From Cryptosporangium arvum DSM 44712 (lineage in GTDB: Bacteria; Actinomycetota; Actinomycetes; Mycobacteriales; Cryptosporangiaceae): a stretch of DNA of 64,000 bases. The translations under genes were made by a program, and so were the position numbers. The notes beneath the pieces were generated by a model. The model ran no database searches and was not told the DNA's origin. It saw only the letters and a list, made by a program, of their open reading frames with translations. Positions 24,472-34,507 of the stretch are shown in pieces; within the stretch, counting starts at the first letter, position 1, and every line of letters starts with the position of its first letter. The DNA lies in the NCBI RefSeq assembly GCF_000585375.1, contig NZ_KK073874.1, positions 8,343,913 through 8,407,912 of the forward strand, written 5' to 3'.

Positions 24472-25335
24472 CTAACCCGCGAACGGGAACGGCGTCAGCC
24501 CGCGGACGCCGGGCCGGACGTGGAACAGCGCGCCCGCCTGCGGCTCGGCGCCCTCGGCGAGGTTCTCCCTCGTCGTCGTGACGAACAGGTCGCGGTCGAC
24601 GAACGCGCAGGACGTCGGCTGGCTGACCGGCAGTTCGACGACGAGGTCGAGCCGTCCCGACGAGTCGTAGCGGTGCACGGCGCCGGCCCCGTAGAGCGCC
24701 ACCCAGACCCCGCCGTCCGCGTCGATCGTGAGTCCGTCCGGCGTGCCCTGGTCGATCGCGACGAACTCGCGCCGGTCGTGCAGGTCCCCCGAGGAAGGAT
24801 CGACGTCGAACACGTCGACCCGCTTGGTCGGCGAGTCGACGAAGTACGCGCGGGTGCCGTCCGGCGTCCAGGACAGGCCGTTGGAGACCGCGAGGTCGGT
24901 GAGCACCACGTGGACGCTCCGATCCGGGTCGAGCCGGTAGAGCGTGCCCCGGCCGGGCTCCTGGTCGTAGGACATCGTGCCGCAGTAGAAGCGGCCGCGC
25001 GGGTCGGCTCCGCCGTCGTTCATCCGGATACCGGGCTCGGTGAACGCTTCGATCCACACCGGCTCGGCCTCGTCGGGCGCGTCCAGATCACCGGGGTCGA
25101 GCAGCGCGAATCCCCGCTCGGTGGCCAGCACCCAGCCGCCGTCCCGGCGGGGGCGCAGCGCCGCGGCGACGTCGGACACCGCACGCCGGGTGACTCTGCT
25201 GGTGAACGGGTCGTACGTGAGCACGGCCCCCTTCATCAGGTCGACGAAACGGAGAGTGCCCTCGGCCGTGTCCCAGACCGGGCCCTCACCGTGCTCCGCA
25301 CACGCGTCGGTCACCTGCTCCGCTTGCACATCCAC
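24472..25335 (-). CDS. SMP-30/gluconolactonase-family lactonase
   Basis: Soluble six-bladed beta-propeller enzyme of 287 residues that hydrolyses sugar lactones or related esters with a bound divalent metal. Metal-site motifs are visible: Glu in GEGPVWD (about residue 17), Asn in RMNDGGADPRGRFY, Asn in SNGLSWTPDG and Asp in PDGLTIDADGGVW. The ATG at 25335 has AGGAGG directly upstream. It lies 39 bases downstream of an MFS gene on the same strand, so it may join that transcript. Exact substrate unknown. Confidence 0.9.
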   Translation of the reverse strand: MDVQAEQVTDACAEHGEGPVWDTAEGTLRFVDLMKGAVLTYDPFTSRVTRRAVSDVAAALRPRRDGGWVLATERGFALLDPGDLDAPDEAEPVWIEAFTEPGIRMNDGGADPRGRFYCGTMSYDQEPGRGTLYRLDPDRSVHVVLTDLAVSNGLSWTPDGTRAYFVDSPTKRVDVFDVDPSSGDLHDRREFVAIDQGTPDGLTIDADGGVWVALYGAGAVHRYDSSGRLDLVVELPVSQPTSCAFVDRDLFVTTTRENLAEGAEPQAGALFHVRPGVRGLTPFPFAG

Positions 25336-25374
25336 CTCCTGTCGACGGGCTACCAGTACCCCGCACTACCGCCC

Positions 25375-26607
25375 TTAAGCGGAGCGCGTCATCACGCGGC
25401 GCAGCGCGTTGCGCGGTACGCCCGCGGCGATCGCACCGGCGGCGGTGGTGAGCGCGGCCAACGCGAACGCGATCGCGACGCCGGATTCCCGCTCGACCAG
25501 CACACCGGCCACCGCCGCGCCCGCCGCCGAAGCAGCGAACACCACGGTCGCGACCCAGGTGTAGGCCTCGTTCACCATGCCGGCCGGCGCGATGCGCGAG
25601 ACCAGCGTGTTCTCCACGGTCAGCGCCGGGGCCAGGGTCAGCCCGGCGACCACCAGGACCACGGCCATGAAGCCCGCCGTCGGCACGAGCGCCATCGTGG
25701 CCAGCCCGGCCGCGACCGCACCGAGCGCGACCGCCCACTGCGTCGGCAGCGACCGCCGGAACTGACGGGTGCCGTACCAGAGCCCGCCGGTGACGCTACC
25801 CACGCCCCACAGCCCGAGCAGCAGACCGGCCAGCCCATCGGCGTCCGCACCGGACCGCTCGGCGGCGAACGCCGGAATCGCGACGCCGACGACACCGAAC
25901 GCGAACGCCAGACCGGACGAGACCGCGAGCAGCAGCGGCATGCCGAGCGCCACCGCCGGGCCGAGACCACGGGCGGGAGCCCGGCCGGGCTCCGGACGCC
26001 AAGCGCGCGTCGCGCGGCCGGCGGCCACCGCGAGCGTGCCCACGACCGCCAGCACCGCCGCGACGATCAGCGAGACCGAGGGCTCGGTGACGATCGCCAG
26101 CGCGCCGACGACCATCGGGCCGAGCACGAACACCAGCTCGAACGCGGTCGTCTCCAGGGCCAGCGCGGCCTCGCGCAGATGGTTCGCTCCGGGCGCGGAC
26201 GTGAGCTCGGCCCAGACGCTGCGCACGGTCGCGGTGAGCGGGGGCAGGCTGGCGCCGAGCAGCGCGGAGACCGCCCACAGCACCGGAACCGCCACCCCGG
26301 AACCGGCGGCGAGCAGCACCGCCGCGGTCGCGAGCGGCCAGGCGATCGCCGTGCCCACCAGCACCGGAGCGGGCCGGACCCGATCGGCCAGCCGGCCCAG
26401 GACCGGTCCGACGACCGCGGTCGCCACCGCGTACGCAGCGCTGGCGACGCCGGCCGCCGCGTACGAACCAGTGGACTTCTCGACCAGCAGCACCAACAGC
26501 AGCGGCGCCATCCCGACCGGGAGCCGGCCCAGGATGCTGCCGACGAGCAGCGTGCGGGCTCCGGGCAGCCGCCACACTTCCCGGTAGCGGGCCAAACCGG
26601 CACTCAC
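25375..26607 (-). CDS. MFS transporter (tandem paralogue B)
   Basis: Twelve-helix major facilitator of 410 residues. The loop motif GRLADRVRPAPVLVG after helix 2 is recognisable. It is clearly related to the next MFS upstream: both begin near EVWRLPGART / ELWRLPSAP, share GRLPVGMAPL / GRLPAGIAPL and have the same spacing of loops. The start overlaps the stop of that paralogue by four bases, so the pair is co-translated. Substrate unknown. Confidence 0.85.
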   Translation of the reverse strand: MSAGLARYREVWRLPGARTLLVGSILGRLPVGMAPLLLVLLVEKSTGSYAAAGVASAAYAVATAVVGPVLGRLADRVRPAPVLVGTAIAWPLATAAVLLAAGSGVAVPVLWAVSALLGASLPPLTATVRSVWAELTSAPGANHLREAALALETTAFELVFVLGPMVVGALAIVTEPSVSLIVAAVLAVVGTLAVAAGRATRAWRPEPGRAPARGLGPAVALGMPLLLAVSSGLAFAFGVVGVAIPAFAAERSGADADGLAGLLLGLWGVGSVTGGLWYGTRQFRRSLPTQWAVALGAVAAGLATMALVPTAGFMAVVLVVAGLTLAPALTVENTLVSRIAPAGMVNEAYTWVATVVFAASAAGAAVAGVLVERESGVAIAFALAALTTAAGAIAAGVPRNALRRVMTRSA

Positions 26608-27815
26608 GACGACACCTTCCTAGGGGTAAGTCCGATACCCGGGGCGGCGGCTACCGCCCAGGCGATCGCCGCGGCCAGCGCGGCGAGGAGCAGCGCCGCG
26701 GTCACGCCGCCGGGCCGGTCGACGAGCAGGCCGCCGATCGCGGTCCCGGCCGCCACCGCGGCGTACGTGATCGTGGACAGCCAGGTGAACGACTCGGTGA
26801 GCGAGCCGCGCGGCGCGAGTTCGGCCACCAGCGAGTTCTGCACGGTGATGGCCGGGGCGAACGCGGTGCCGCCGAGGAAGAGCACGAGGCCGATCAGCCA
26901 GGCGTTGCCGAGGAACGCCAGCGGGGCGAAGCCCACCGCGCACGCCGCGAGCGTCCACCGGTACTGCCGGACGATCGGCACCGCGAAGCGCTGGGCGCCG
27001 AACCACAGGCCACCGATCGCGCTCCCGACGCTCCAGACCGCGAGCAGCACGCCGGACAGCGCCGGGGTGCCGTGCGCGTCGGCGAAGCCGGCGACCGCGG
27101 CCTCGATCGCGCCGGTGCCGAACAGCAGCGCGAACGCGACGACGAGCGCCGGAACCATGCCGCGGGCACGCAGCGGCGTGCGCCGGACGGTGCCCGGCTC
27201 GGTCGGCCGGGGCCGCCACCGACGGCTCGGACGGCTCGCGGCGACGGCCAGCGACCCGATCAGCGCGGCCGTTCCGGCGCCGGTGAGCGCGATCACCGGC
27301 CCCCAGGTCCCCGACGTCAGCGCGACGAACGTGGCGACGAGCACCGGCCCGATCATCCAGACCAGCTCGAGCGCGATGGCGTCGAGCGCGAACGCCGTCT
27401 GCCGGGTCGCGTCGCTGCCCGACAGGTCGGTCCAGATCGCGCGGAGCGTCGAGTTCAGCAGCGGAACCACGGTTCCGGCGAGCCCGGCGGCCAGGTAGAC
27501 GGCGATCAGCGGGGCGTCGGAGAGCGCGGTGAGCACGAGGACGGCGACCGCGAGCGGGTAGCCGACGCCGGTACCGATCAGGACGGCGGTGAAGCCGCGC
27601 CGGTCGGCGAACCGGCCCAGCAGCGGGGCGACGGCCGCCGTGGCCAGACCGTACACACCGACCGCGATCCCGCCTACCCCGTACGAGCCGGTGCGGTCGG
27701 CCAGGAACAGCAGGATCGCCAGCGGGGCGATGCCTGCGGGTAACCGGCCGACGATTCCGGCGACGATCAGCAGCGGGGCCGACGGAAGGCGCCAGAGTTC
27801 TGCATATTGGCGCAT
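26604..27815 (-). CDS. MFS transporter (tandem paralogue A)
   Basis: Major facilitator of about 403 residues, first of two paralogous exporters in one operon. The helix 2-3 loop reads GRFADRRGFTAVLIG. The ATG at 27815 (MRQYAELWRLP) is favoured over a GTG at 27839 because it matches the start of the paralogue. It diverges from the CGNR-family regulator gene at 27918 across a short AT-richer gap, the usual arrangement of a transporter with its repressor. Confidence 0.85.
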   Translation of the reverse strand: MRQYAELWRLPSAPLLIVAGIVGRLPAGIAPLAILLFLADRTGSYGVGGIAVGVYGLATAAVAPLLGRFADRRGFTAVLIGTGVGYPLAVAVLVLTALSDAPLIAVYLAAGLAGTVVPLLNSTLRAIWTDLSGSDATRQTAFALDAIALELVWMIGPVLVATFVALTSGTWGPVIALTGAGTAALIGSLAVAASRPSRRWRPRPTEPGTVRRTPLRARGMVPALVVAFALLFGTGAIEAAVAGFADAHGTPALSGVLLAVWSVGSAIGGLWFGAQRFAVPIVRQYRWTLAACAVGFAPLAFLGNAWLIGLVLFLGGTAFAPAITVQNSLVAELAPRGSLTESFTWLSTITYAAVAAGTAIGGLLVDRPGGVTAALLLAALAAAIAWAVAAAPGIGLTPRKVSS

Positions 27816-27851
27816 GACGCGTCGAACCTGCCTTCTCACTCAGACTGTTAT

Positions 27852-27871
27852 GGGCATTAAGGCTTTAGCCC
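27852..27871. promoter_or_regulatory. Imperfect palindrome between MFS pair and CGNR gene
   Basis: GGGC and GCCC arms flank ATTAAGGCTTTA in the 102-base divergent gap. It is the natural place for an operator shared by both directions. Inferred only. Confidence 0.35.
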
Positions 27872-27917
27872 CCTACACTTGTTCCCGACACTACCTCTGG
27901 ACGCGGTAGGTGGCCAA

Positions 27918-28508
27918 ATGGAATACGACACTTACAACGCTGACGCGGTGCAGCTCGCGGTGGACCTCGCCAACCTCGCTTCGGCGGATGACGTCGCGGT
28001 GGCCGATCTCTCTCCGGGCAGCGAAGAACTGCGGGCGGCGGTCGAAACCTTCGTCGCGGCACACGTCGACTGGTTCACCGAACTCGCGGTCGTGCCGCTG
28101 ACCGGCGGCGACGTCGACGAGATCGCCGAACTCTCGCACGGCCTGCGCGACGTCGCCGGGGCCGACACCGATCAGGAGTCGGTCGATCGGCTCAACGCGC
28201 TGCTGCACCAGTGCCGACCGGTGCCGCGCGCCACCGACCACGACGGGCGGATGCACCTCCACTACTCCGACGACGACGCCCCGCTGACCGAGCAGCTCGG
28301 CGCCACCGTGTCGATGGCGTTCGCCAACGTCATCGTCCGGCAGGGGCGGAATCGGATCGGAATGTGCGCCGCGACCGACTGCGCCAAGGTGTTCGTCGAC
28401 ACGTCACGCAACCGGTCGCGCCGCTACTGCTCCGAGACCTGCGCGAGCCGCACCACCGTGTCGGCCTACCGCAAGCGCCAGAAGGCCGGCGCGGCCAAGA
28501 GCGAATAA
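27918..28508 (+). CDS. CGNR zinc-finger (ABATE-domain) regulator
   Basis: A 196-residue protein with an N-terminal ABATE-like helical domain (about 1-145) and a C-terminal zinc finger: GMCAATDCAKVF, then RRYCSETCASR, four Cys ligands, followed by a basic helix AYRKRQK. These proteins are presumed transcription regulators in actinobacteria, often beside transporters. The ATG at 27918 has GGTAGG upstream. It is divergent from the two MFS genes and is their likely regulator; the inducer is unknown. Confidence 0.85.
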   Translation: MEYDTYNADAVQLAVDLANLASADDVAVADLSPGSEELRAAVETFVAAHVDWFTELAVVPLTGGDVDEIAELSHGLRDVAGADTDQESVDRLNALLHQCRPVPRATDHDGRMHLHYSDDDAPLTEQLGATVSMAFANVIVRQGRNRIGMCAATDCAKVFVDTSRNRSRRYCSETCASRTTVSAYRKRQKAGAAKSE

Positions 28509-28561
28509 CCGAGGCTCCCGGGGGCCTACCGCCGCTCCCGTAAGCCCGGGAACACGCGGGC

Positions 28562-28600
28562 GCCCACCCGGAATCTCCAGGCGGGCGCCGACGGGTGGGC
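28562..28600. terminator. GC-rich inverted repeat between convergent genes
   Basis: GCCCACCCG (28562-28570) pairs with CGGGTGGGC (28592-28600), a 9-bp stem ending immediately before the htpX stop codon. No T run follows. It lies between the convergent CGNR and htpX genes and may terminate either. Confidence 0.4.
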
Positions 28601-29494
28601 TTACCGGCGGTAGTCGGTCGGGGCGCCCGGGGACGGCAGGTACTTGGCCATGTCCTCCAGGCGGGCGACGCGCTGCTCCATCGGGGGGTGGGTGCTGAAC
28701 AGGTTCGCCACCCCGGACTTGCGGAACGGGTTGTCGATCATCAGGTGGCTGGACGAGAGCAGCCGCGACTCCTGCGGCAACGGCAGCGTCTGCGTGCCCA
28801 TGTGGATCTTGCGCAGCGCGCCGGCCAGGGCCAGCGGGTCACTCGTCAGCTTCGCGCCGTCGGCGTCGGCCTGGAACTCGCGGCTCCGGCTGATCGCCAG
28901 CTGAACCAGCGACGCCGCGATCGGCCCCACGATCAGCGTCAGCAGGAACACGGCCGGGTTCGGGGCGTCGTCGTCGTCGCCCCCGCCGATCGGGATGAAG
29001 AACGCCAGGTTCGCGATCATCGTGATCATCGTGGCCAGCGCACCGGCCACCGACGAGATCAGGATGTCCCGGTTGTAGACGTGGGACAGCTCGTGCCCGA
29101 TCACCGCTCGCAGCTCACGCGGGGTGAGGATCTGCATGATCCCCTCGGTGACCGCGACCGCGGCGTTACGCGGGTTGCGTCCGGTCGCGAACGCGTTGGG
29201 TTGGTTGGTCGGGCTGACGTAGAGCCGCGGCATCGGCTGGCCGGCGACGGTCGCGAGCTCGCGGACCATCGCGTACAGCGCGGGCTGGTCGACCTCGCTC
29301 ACCGGGTAGGCGCGCATCGACCGGAGAGCCAGCTTGTCGGAGTAGAAGTAGCTGAACCCGTTCATGCCGATGGCGATGACCGCGGCGATCAGCACGCCGG
29401 TCGACCCGCCGAACAGGTATCCGACGGCCAGGATGAGGCCGCTGAGCACGCCGAGCAGTAGCGCAGTCTTCAGCCCGTTGAAGTGGTGGTGCAC
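28601..29494 (-). CDS. htpX: Zinc metalloprotease HtpX homologue
   Basis: Membrane-bound M48 metalloprotease that degrades damaged membrane proteins, 297 residues, normal for the family. The zinc motif HELSH is at residues 134-138, with a third ligand Glu in [10 protein letters not shown]. Membrane segments flank the motif. The GTG at 29494 (reading [10 protein letters not shown]) is chosen because GGAGG precedes it and HtpX proteins start there; a longer frame to 29539 lacks support. It sits just downstream of nuoN but has a 113-base gap and probably its own promoter. Confidence 0.93.
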   Translation of the reverse strand: MHHHFNGLKTALLLGVLSGLILAVGYLFGGSTGVLIAAVIAIGMNGFSYFYSDKLALRSMRAYPVSEVDQPALYAMVRELATVAGQPMPRLYVSPTNQPNAFATGRNPRNAAVAVTEGIMQILTPRELRAVIGHELSHVYNRDILISSVAGALATMITMIANLAFFIPIGGGDDDDAPNPAVFLLTLIVGPIAASLVQLAISRSREFQADADGAKLTSDPLALAGALRKIHMGTQTLPLPQESRLLSSSHLMIDNPFRKSGVANLFSTHPPMEQRVARLEDMAKYLPSPGAPTDYRR

Positions 29495-29607
29495 CCTTCC
29501 TCCAGGCGGTTGAGCTCGGAGCCGGAAAAGGCTCCGCAATCGGTAGAACGCGAGCCACGGCTACGACGTTCCCGTCGTTAACCCAGCTCACACCCGACTA
29601 CGGCGGG

Positions 29608-31110
29608 TCACAGCAGAGCGTTCGCCACGCTCGCGGCGGCGTCGAACACCCACTGCGGCCACGCTCCGAGCACCACTCCCGCCGTCGCCGTCACCGCCAC
29701 CGTCGCGCCCACCACCACCGGTGCCGACGTCGGGCGCGCCCCGTCGGCGGGCGCGAAACAGGCGGTGGCGACGCGGGCGTAGTAGGCGAGGCCGATCACG
29801 GCGTTGAGCGCGATGACGACCGCGAGCCAGCCCGCCGAGCCGTCGAGCGTGGCCTTGATCACGACGACCTTCGCGAACAGCCCGGCCAGCCCCGGCGGCA
29901 GACCGGCGAGCCCGGCCAGGCCCAGCACGAGCGCCGCCGTGGCCCGGGGAGCCCGGCGCGCGGCCCCCGCGAGGTCGTCGAGCGTCCCGCCTTCCGCGGC
30001 GCCGCGCAGCGCCACGACCGCGGCGAACACCCCGACGCCGGCCACGAGGTACAGCGCGGTGAACCCGGCCACCCCCGCGACGGCGTCCCGGAGGCCGTCG
30101 CCGCGCGCCACCGCCAGCGGCGCCAGCAGGTAACCGGTCTGGGCCACCGACGACCAGGCCAGCAGCCGCAGCACCCGGCGCTGACGCAGCGCGACCAGGT
30201 TGCCGACCGTCATCGTGCCCACCGCCACGACCGCGAGCACCGGCCCGACGACGTCGAGCATCGGCCGCAGCGCGATCCCGACCGTCACCACGACCGCGAC
30301 CGCTCCACCGAGCTTCGAGGCGGTGCCCAGCCAGGCCGCGACCGGCAGCGGCGCCCCGTCGTAGGTGGCCGGCGCCCAGGCGTGGAACGGCGTGGCGGCC
30401 AGCTTGAACAGCAGCCCGGCGAGCACGAGCAGCGCCGCCGCACCCACGAGCGGCAGGTCGCGGGCGTCGGGCCGGGCCGCGAGCGCGGCGGCGACCCGGT
30501 CCAGGTGCACGGCGCCGACGACGCCGTAGAGCAGCCCGATGCCGAGCAGCGTGAACGTCGTCGCGACCACCGAGGTCACGAAGAACGTCACCGCCGCCTC
30601 CGCCGACGCCGGGCGGCGCACCAGCCCGACCAGGACGTACACCGGAAGCGTCAGCGTCTCCACGGCGACGAGCAGGGTCAGCAGGTCACGGGCCGAGGCG
30701 AGGACGACGAGCCCGGTCAGCGAGCACAGCAGCAGGAACACGTACTCCCCGGGCGGCACGACCGCTTCGCGCACGACCGGCACCGAGAGCCCGAGCACCA
30801 CGAGCGCGAGTGCGCACCCGAGAACGGTGACGGCGACCGACGCCGAATCCACTGCGAACGAGCACGACGGCCCGACGGTCACCCCTCCTGGCAGCTCACC
30901 ACCGGGCGTGCAGAACGTCCCCCGGTGCCCGGTTCCCACGGCGAGCGCGGCCACGATCGCGGCGACCGGCCCGAGCGCCCCGACCCCGAGCAACAGCAGC
31001 CGCGGCTTGCCGGGGGCGAGCGCCAGATCGACGAGCAGGGCCAGCACCGCCGCCGCCACCACCGCGTACACCGGGGCGAGCGCCGCATGGTCGACACTTT
31101 GGACGGTCAT
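29608..31110 (-). CDS. nuoN: NADH-quinone oxidoreductase subunit N
   Basis: Antiporter-like membrane subunit of complex I, 500 residues with about 14 helices. It contributes to proton pumping. Typical segments include the Lys-bearing helix KLAATPFHAWAPATYDGAP and LAWSSVAQTGYLLAPLA. The ATG at 31110 overlaps the nuoM stop by four bases. It is the last gene of the leftward nuo series. Confidence 0.93.
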   Translation of the reverse strand: MTVQSVDHAALAPVYAVVAAAVLALLVDLALAPGKPRLLLLGVGALGPVAAIVAALAVGTGHRGTFCTPGGELPGGVTVGPSCSFAVDSASVAVTVLGCALALVVLGLSVPVVREAVVPPGEYVFLLLCSLTGLVVLASARDLLTLLVAVETLTLPVYVLVGLVRRPASAEAAVTFFVTSVVATTFTLLGIGLLYGVVGAVHLDRVAAALAARPDARDLPLVGAAALLVLAGLLFKLAATPFHAWAPATYDGAPLPVAAWLGTASKLGGAVAVVVTVGIALRPMLDVVGPVLAVVAVGTMTVGNLVALRQRRVLRLLAWSSVAQTGYLLAPLAVARGDGLRDAVAGVAGFTALYLVAGVGVFAAVVALRGAAEGGTLDDLAGAARRAPRATAALVLGLAGLAGLPPGLAGLFAKVVVIKATLDGSAGWLAVVIALNAVIGLAYYARVATACFAPADGARPTSAPVVVGATVAVTATAGVVLGAWPQWVFDAAASVANALL

Positions 31111-32582
31111 CGCCCGACCACCGCAACGAGTGCCTCGACCGGCGCCGCGGTGAGCGAGAGCAACAGGTCCGGCGCCAACCCGAACGCCAGCGCGAGCACG
31201 ATCAGCGGAGTCCAGGCGACCGCCTCGGCGGCGTCCACGCCCCGGGCGTCGGCCACCACGGCCGACCCCGGCGGGCCCACCGTCGTGCGCCGGAGCAGGC
31301 GGAGGAAGTACGCGGCGGCCAGTGCGGCACCCAGCGCGGCCACGACGCCGAGCGCGGTGAAGAAGCCACCCCGATCCACGGCGGCGACGACCGCGAACGC
31401 CTCACCCCAGAAGCCGGCGAGCCCCGGCAGGCCGAGGCTGCCGACGGCCGCGAACCCGAGCAGGCCGGCGAGTAGCGGCGAGACGGTCGCGATGCCGCCC
31501 AGCCGGTCGAGGTCACCGGTTCCGTACCGGTCCTTCACCGCCCCGACCAGGAAGAACAACAAGCCGGTGAGGACGCCGTGCGCGACGTTGCCGAACAGCG
31601 CGGCCTGGATGCCCGGGACGCTCAACGTGGCGATCCCGAGCAGCACGAACCCCATGTGCCCCACCGACGAGTACGCGATCAGGCGCTTGAGCTCCACCGA
31701 CGCGAGGCAGACGAGCCCGGCGACGACGATCGCCGCCACCGCGAGCGCACCCAGCACCGGGGCGAGCGCCCGCGCACCCTCCGGCGCGGCCGGCAACGCG
31801 ACCCGGATCAGGCCGTACGTGCCCATCTTGAGCAGGACGGCAGCCAGGACCACCGAGCCGACCGTGGGTGCCTCGGTGTGGGCGTCGGGCAGCCAGCTGT
31901 GCAGCGGCCAGAGCGGGCTCTTCACCGCGAACGCGATCAGCAGGACGACGAACACCGCGATCTGACCGCGCTCGGACCACTCGGCCGGGGCCGCGGCCCA
32001 CTCGAGCAGGTCGGCCGACCCCCGGCTGATCGTCGCCGCGATGACGCCGACCAGCAGCAGGACCGAGCCGAACAGTGTGTACAGCAGGAATTGACGCGCG
32101 GCGGCCCGCCGACCCGCCCCACCCCAGACCGCGATCACCGCGAACATGGGCAACAGCGTGACCTCGAAGAATACGAAGAATACGACTGCATCCAGCGCCA
32201 TGAATACGCCGAATACACCGCATTCCAGGATGCTGAGCAGGGCCAGAAGTTTGCGCGGATTTCCCGGCTCTGGGGTGTGCCGGAGTGAATACAGAGCGCA
32301 CAGCAGGAAAGTCAGGCCGGTCAGCGCGATCAGCGGCCAGGAAATGCCGTCCGCACCCAGGTGCAGGCGTACATCCAGGCTCGGTATCCAGGCGACGTCC
32401 ACCACGTGCCACGGCCCGTCGGCCCGTCGGCCGCTCAGCAGCACCAGCGTCAGCGTGAACACGACCCCGCTGAGCGCCACCGCGAACCAGCACGCGGCCC
32501 GCTCGGCCCGCGCCGGCCAGAGCGCCAGCGCCACCGCGCCCAGCGCGGGCAGCACGAGTACCGCGATCAGCACGGCGTTCAC
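31107..32582 (-). CDS. nuoM: NADH-quinone oxidoreductase subunit M
   Basis: Antiporter-like subunit of 491 residues. Conserved proton-channel residues are visible in FFEVTLLPMF (Glu), AVKSPLWPLHSWLPDAHTEA (Lys) and LIAYSSVGHMGFV. The GTG at 32582 overlaps the nuoL stop as GTGA, and the stop overlaps nuoN as ATGA, so L, M and N are translationally coupled. A long frame extending further upstream is only the nuoL gene seen in another frame. Confidence 0.94.
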   Translation of the reverse strand: MNAVLIAVLVLPALGAVALALWPARAERAACWFAVALSGVVFTLTLVLLSGRRADGPWHVVDVAWIPSLDVRLHLGADGISWPLIALTGLTFLLCALYSLRHTPEPGNPRKLLALLSILECGVFGVFMALDAVVFFVFFEVTLLPMFAVIAVWGGAGRRAAARQFLLYTLFGSVLLLVGVIAATISRGSADLLEWAAAPAEWSERGQIAVFVVLLIAFAVKSPLWPLHSWLPDAHTEAPTVGSVVLAAVLLKMGTYGLIRVALPAAPEGARALAPVLGALAVAAIVVAGLVCLASVELKRLIAYSSVGHMGFVLLGIATLSVPGIQAALFGNVAHGVLTGLLFFLVGAVKDRYGTGDLDRLGGIATVSPLLAGLLGFAAVGSLGLPGLAGFWGEAFAVVAAVDRGGFFTALGVVAALGAALAAAYFLRLLRRTTVGPPGSAVVADARGVDAAEAVAWTPLIVLALAFGLAPDLLLSLTAAPVEALVAVVGR

Positions 32583-34507
32583 CAGCGGCTCCCCAGCACC
32601 GCGAGTACCGCCAGCACCACTCCCCCGGCGAGCGTGGTGGTGACGTAGCCACCCAGGCCGCGGGCGTGCCCGCCGGCCAGCACCCGCCCGAGCACGAGCG
32701 CGCCCCGGCCGGTGCCCAGCACCGCGCCGCCGATCGCGCGGGCGTCGAATGCGCGCACCACGCCGGCCAGCACCGTCACCGGTCGCACCACGAGCGCCCG
32801 CTGGACGGCGTCCAGACCGAAGCCGGTCGCGTACAGATCGGCCCCGGGCATTGCCGGGTCTTTGCGACGCCACCGCCACCACGTCACGGCCGCGCCGAAC
32901 AGTGTGAGAGCGGTGGCCCCGAGCGCCAGGACCGGGTGGAGCGTGAACCGGCCCGGCGACTCGAACTGGGCCAACTGGTCGCTGCTGACGTAACCGAACC
33001 AGCCCGCCCCCTCCTGGGGCACCGTCCAGAGCACGATCACCCCGCCCAGCGCCGCCGGCACCGCGAGCAGCACGACGGGCCAGCGCATCAGCGGAGGTGG
33101 GTCGTGCGGCGGAGCGCTGCCCTGGTACAGGCCGAAGAACGTGCGCAGCCACAGGCGCATCGCGTACGCGCCGGTCAGCGCGGTGGTGAGGAGACCGGCC
33201 ACGAGCACGACACCACCCACCCAGGGCTCGACCCCGCCGTGCCCCGACGCGGCCTCCTCCGCCGCGCCGAGCACGCCCTCCTTCGTCCAGAAGCCGGAGA
33301 ACGGCGGGACGCCGGTCAGCGCGGCCAACCCGACCGTCATCGACCAGAACGTGACCGGCATCGAGCGACGCAGGCCGCCCATCGAGCCCATCGAGTTCGA
33401 CACCACCGCGTGGATCACCGCTCCGGCCGCCAGGAACAGCAGCGCCTTGAACGCCGCGTGCGTGAGCAGGTGGTGCAGCGCCGCGCCGGAGCTCCCGACG
33501 GCCAGCGCGCCCGTCATGTACGCGAGCTGGCTCACCGTCGACCAGGCCAGCACCCGCTTGAGGTCGTCCTGGGCCAGCGCGGCGAACGCGGCGAGCACCA
33601 TCGTCACCGCCGCGACCACGCCCAGCACCGCGAGCGCGGCCGGTGCCGCCGTATACAGCGGGTACAGCCGGAACACGACGTAGACGCCGGCCGCGACCAT
33701 CGTCGCCGCGTGGATCAGCGCGCTGATCGGCGTCGGGCCGGCCATCGCGTCGGGCAGCCAGGTGTGCAGCGGGAACTGGGCCGACTTGCCGGCCACCCCC
33801 GCCAGCAGGAGCAGGCACGCGGCGAGCAGCGGCCCGTGCCCGATGTCGTCCGCGCCGGCCAGCACGTCGACGATGCGGAACGACCCGACGTTCACGCCGA
33901 GGACGACGATGCCGAGCAGGAAGCCGACGTCACCGACCCGGGTGACCAGGAACGCCTTGACCGCGGCGCCGGGCGCTTCGGGCAGGCTCCGGTCGTGCCC
34001 GATCAGCAGGTACGAACACAGGCCCATCACCTCCCAGCCGACCAGCAGAAGGAACAGGTCGCCGCTGACCACCACGAGCAGCATCGCGGCGGTGAACAGC
34101 GACACCTGGGCGGCGTAGGGCCCGTACCGGTCGTCGTCGTGGAGGTAGGCGATCGAGTACACCTGCACCGCGAGCGCGACCAGGCAGACCATCACCGCGA
34201 CCACCGCCGCCGCGATGTCGACCCGGACCGCGAGCTGCACCTGCAGCGGGCCGAAGTCGGCCAGCCGGGTGGCGGCGTCGACCGGCTGGCCCTGGTCGGG
34301 CAGGTAGTCGGCGTAGCGGCGCGGCATCGCGTCGTCGGCGGCCAGGCGCCACCAGAGGGCCAGCGCGGCGAGCAGGACGGCGCCGGCGGTGGTGACGCCG
34401 AGGGCGGCGGCCCAGCGGCGATCGGCCGGACGCAGCAGCAGGCCACCCAGCCCGGCGACGCCGGACAGCGCCGGCAGCGCCGCCGCGAGCACCACGTTCA
34501 CGCTCAC
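32579..34507 (-). CDS. nuoL: NADH-quinone oxidoreductase subunit L
   Basis: Largest antiporter-like subunit, 642 residues, with the lateral amphipathic helix region near the C-terminus. Motifs include LVGWEVMGLCSYLLIG (Glu), AGKSAQFPLHTWLPDAMAGP (Lys) and LAWSTVSQLAYM. The GTG at 34507 overlaps the nuoK stop as GTGA. Length and motif order match functional NuoL. Confidence 0.94.
   Translation of the reverse strand: MSVNVVLAAALPALSGVAGLGGLLLRPADRRWAAALGVTTAGAVLLAALALWWRLAADDAMPRRYADYLPDQGQPVDAATRLADFGPLQVQLAVRVDIAAAVVAVMVCLVALAVQVYSIAYLHDDDRYGPYAAQVSLFTAAMLLVVVSGDLFLLLVGWEVMGLCSYLLIGHDRSLPEAPGAAVKAFLVTRVGDVGFLLGIVVLGVNVGSFRIVDVLAGADDIGHGPLLAACLLLLAGVAGKSAQFPLHTWLPDAMAGPTPISALIHAATMVAAGVYVVFRLYPLYTAAPAALAVLGVVAAVTMVLAAFAALAQDDLKRVLAWSTVSQLAYMTGALAVGSSGAALHHLLTHAAFKALLFLAAGAVIHAVVSNSMGSMGGLRRSMPVTFWSMTVGLAALTGVPPFSGFWTKEGVLGAAEEAASGHGGVEPWVGGVVLVAGLLTTALTGAYAMRLWLRTFFGLYQGSAPPHDPPPLMRWPVVLLAVPAALGGVIVLWTVPQEGAGWFGYVSSDQLAQFESPGRFTLHPVLALGATALTLFGAAVTWWRWRRKDPAMPGADLYATGFGLDAVQRALVVRPVTVLAGVVRAFDARAIGGAVLGTGRGALVLGRVLAGGHARGLGGYVTTTLAGGVVLAVLAVLGSRW

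Noticed and set aside
23032-27498. A 1488-codon open frame on the plus strand
   Set aside because: It runs antisense across four or more well-supported genes, is Arg/Gly/Pro-rich without motifs, and has no ribosome site. GC-rich DNA gives such shadows.
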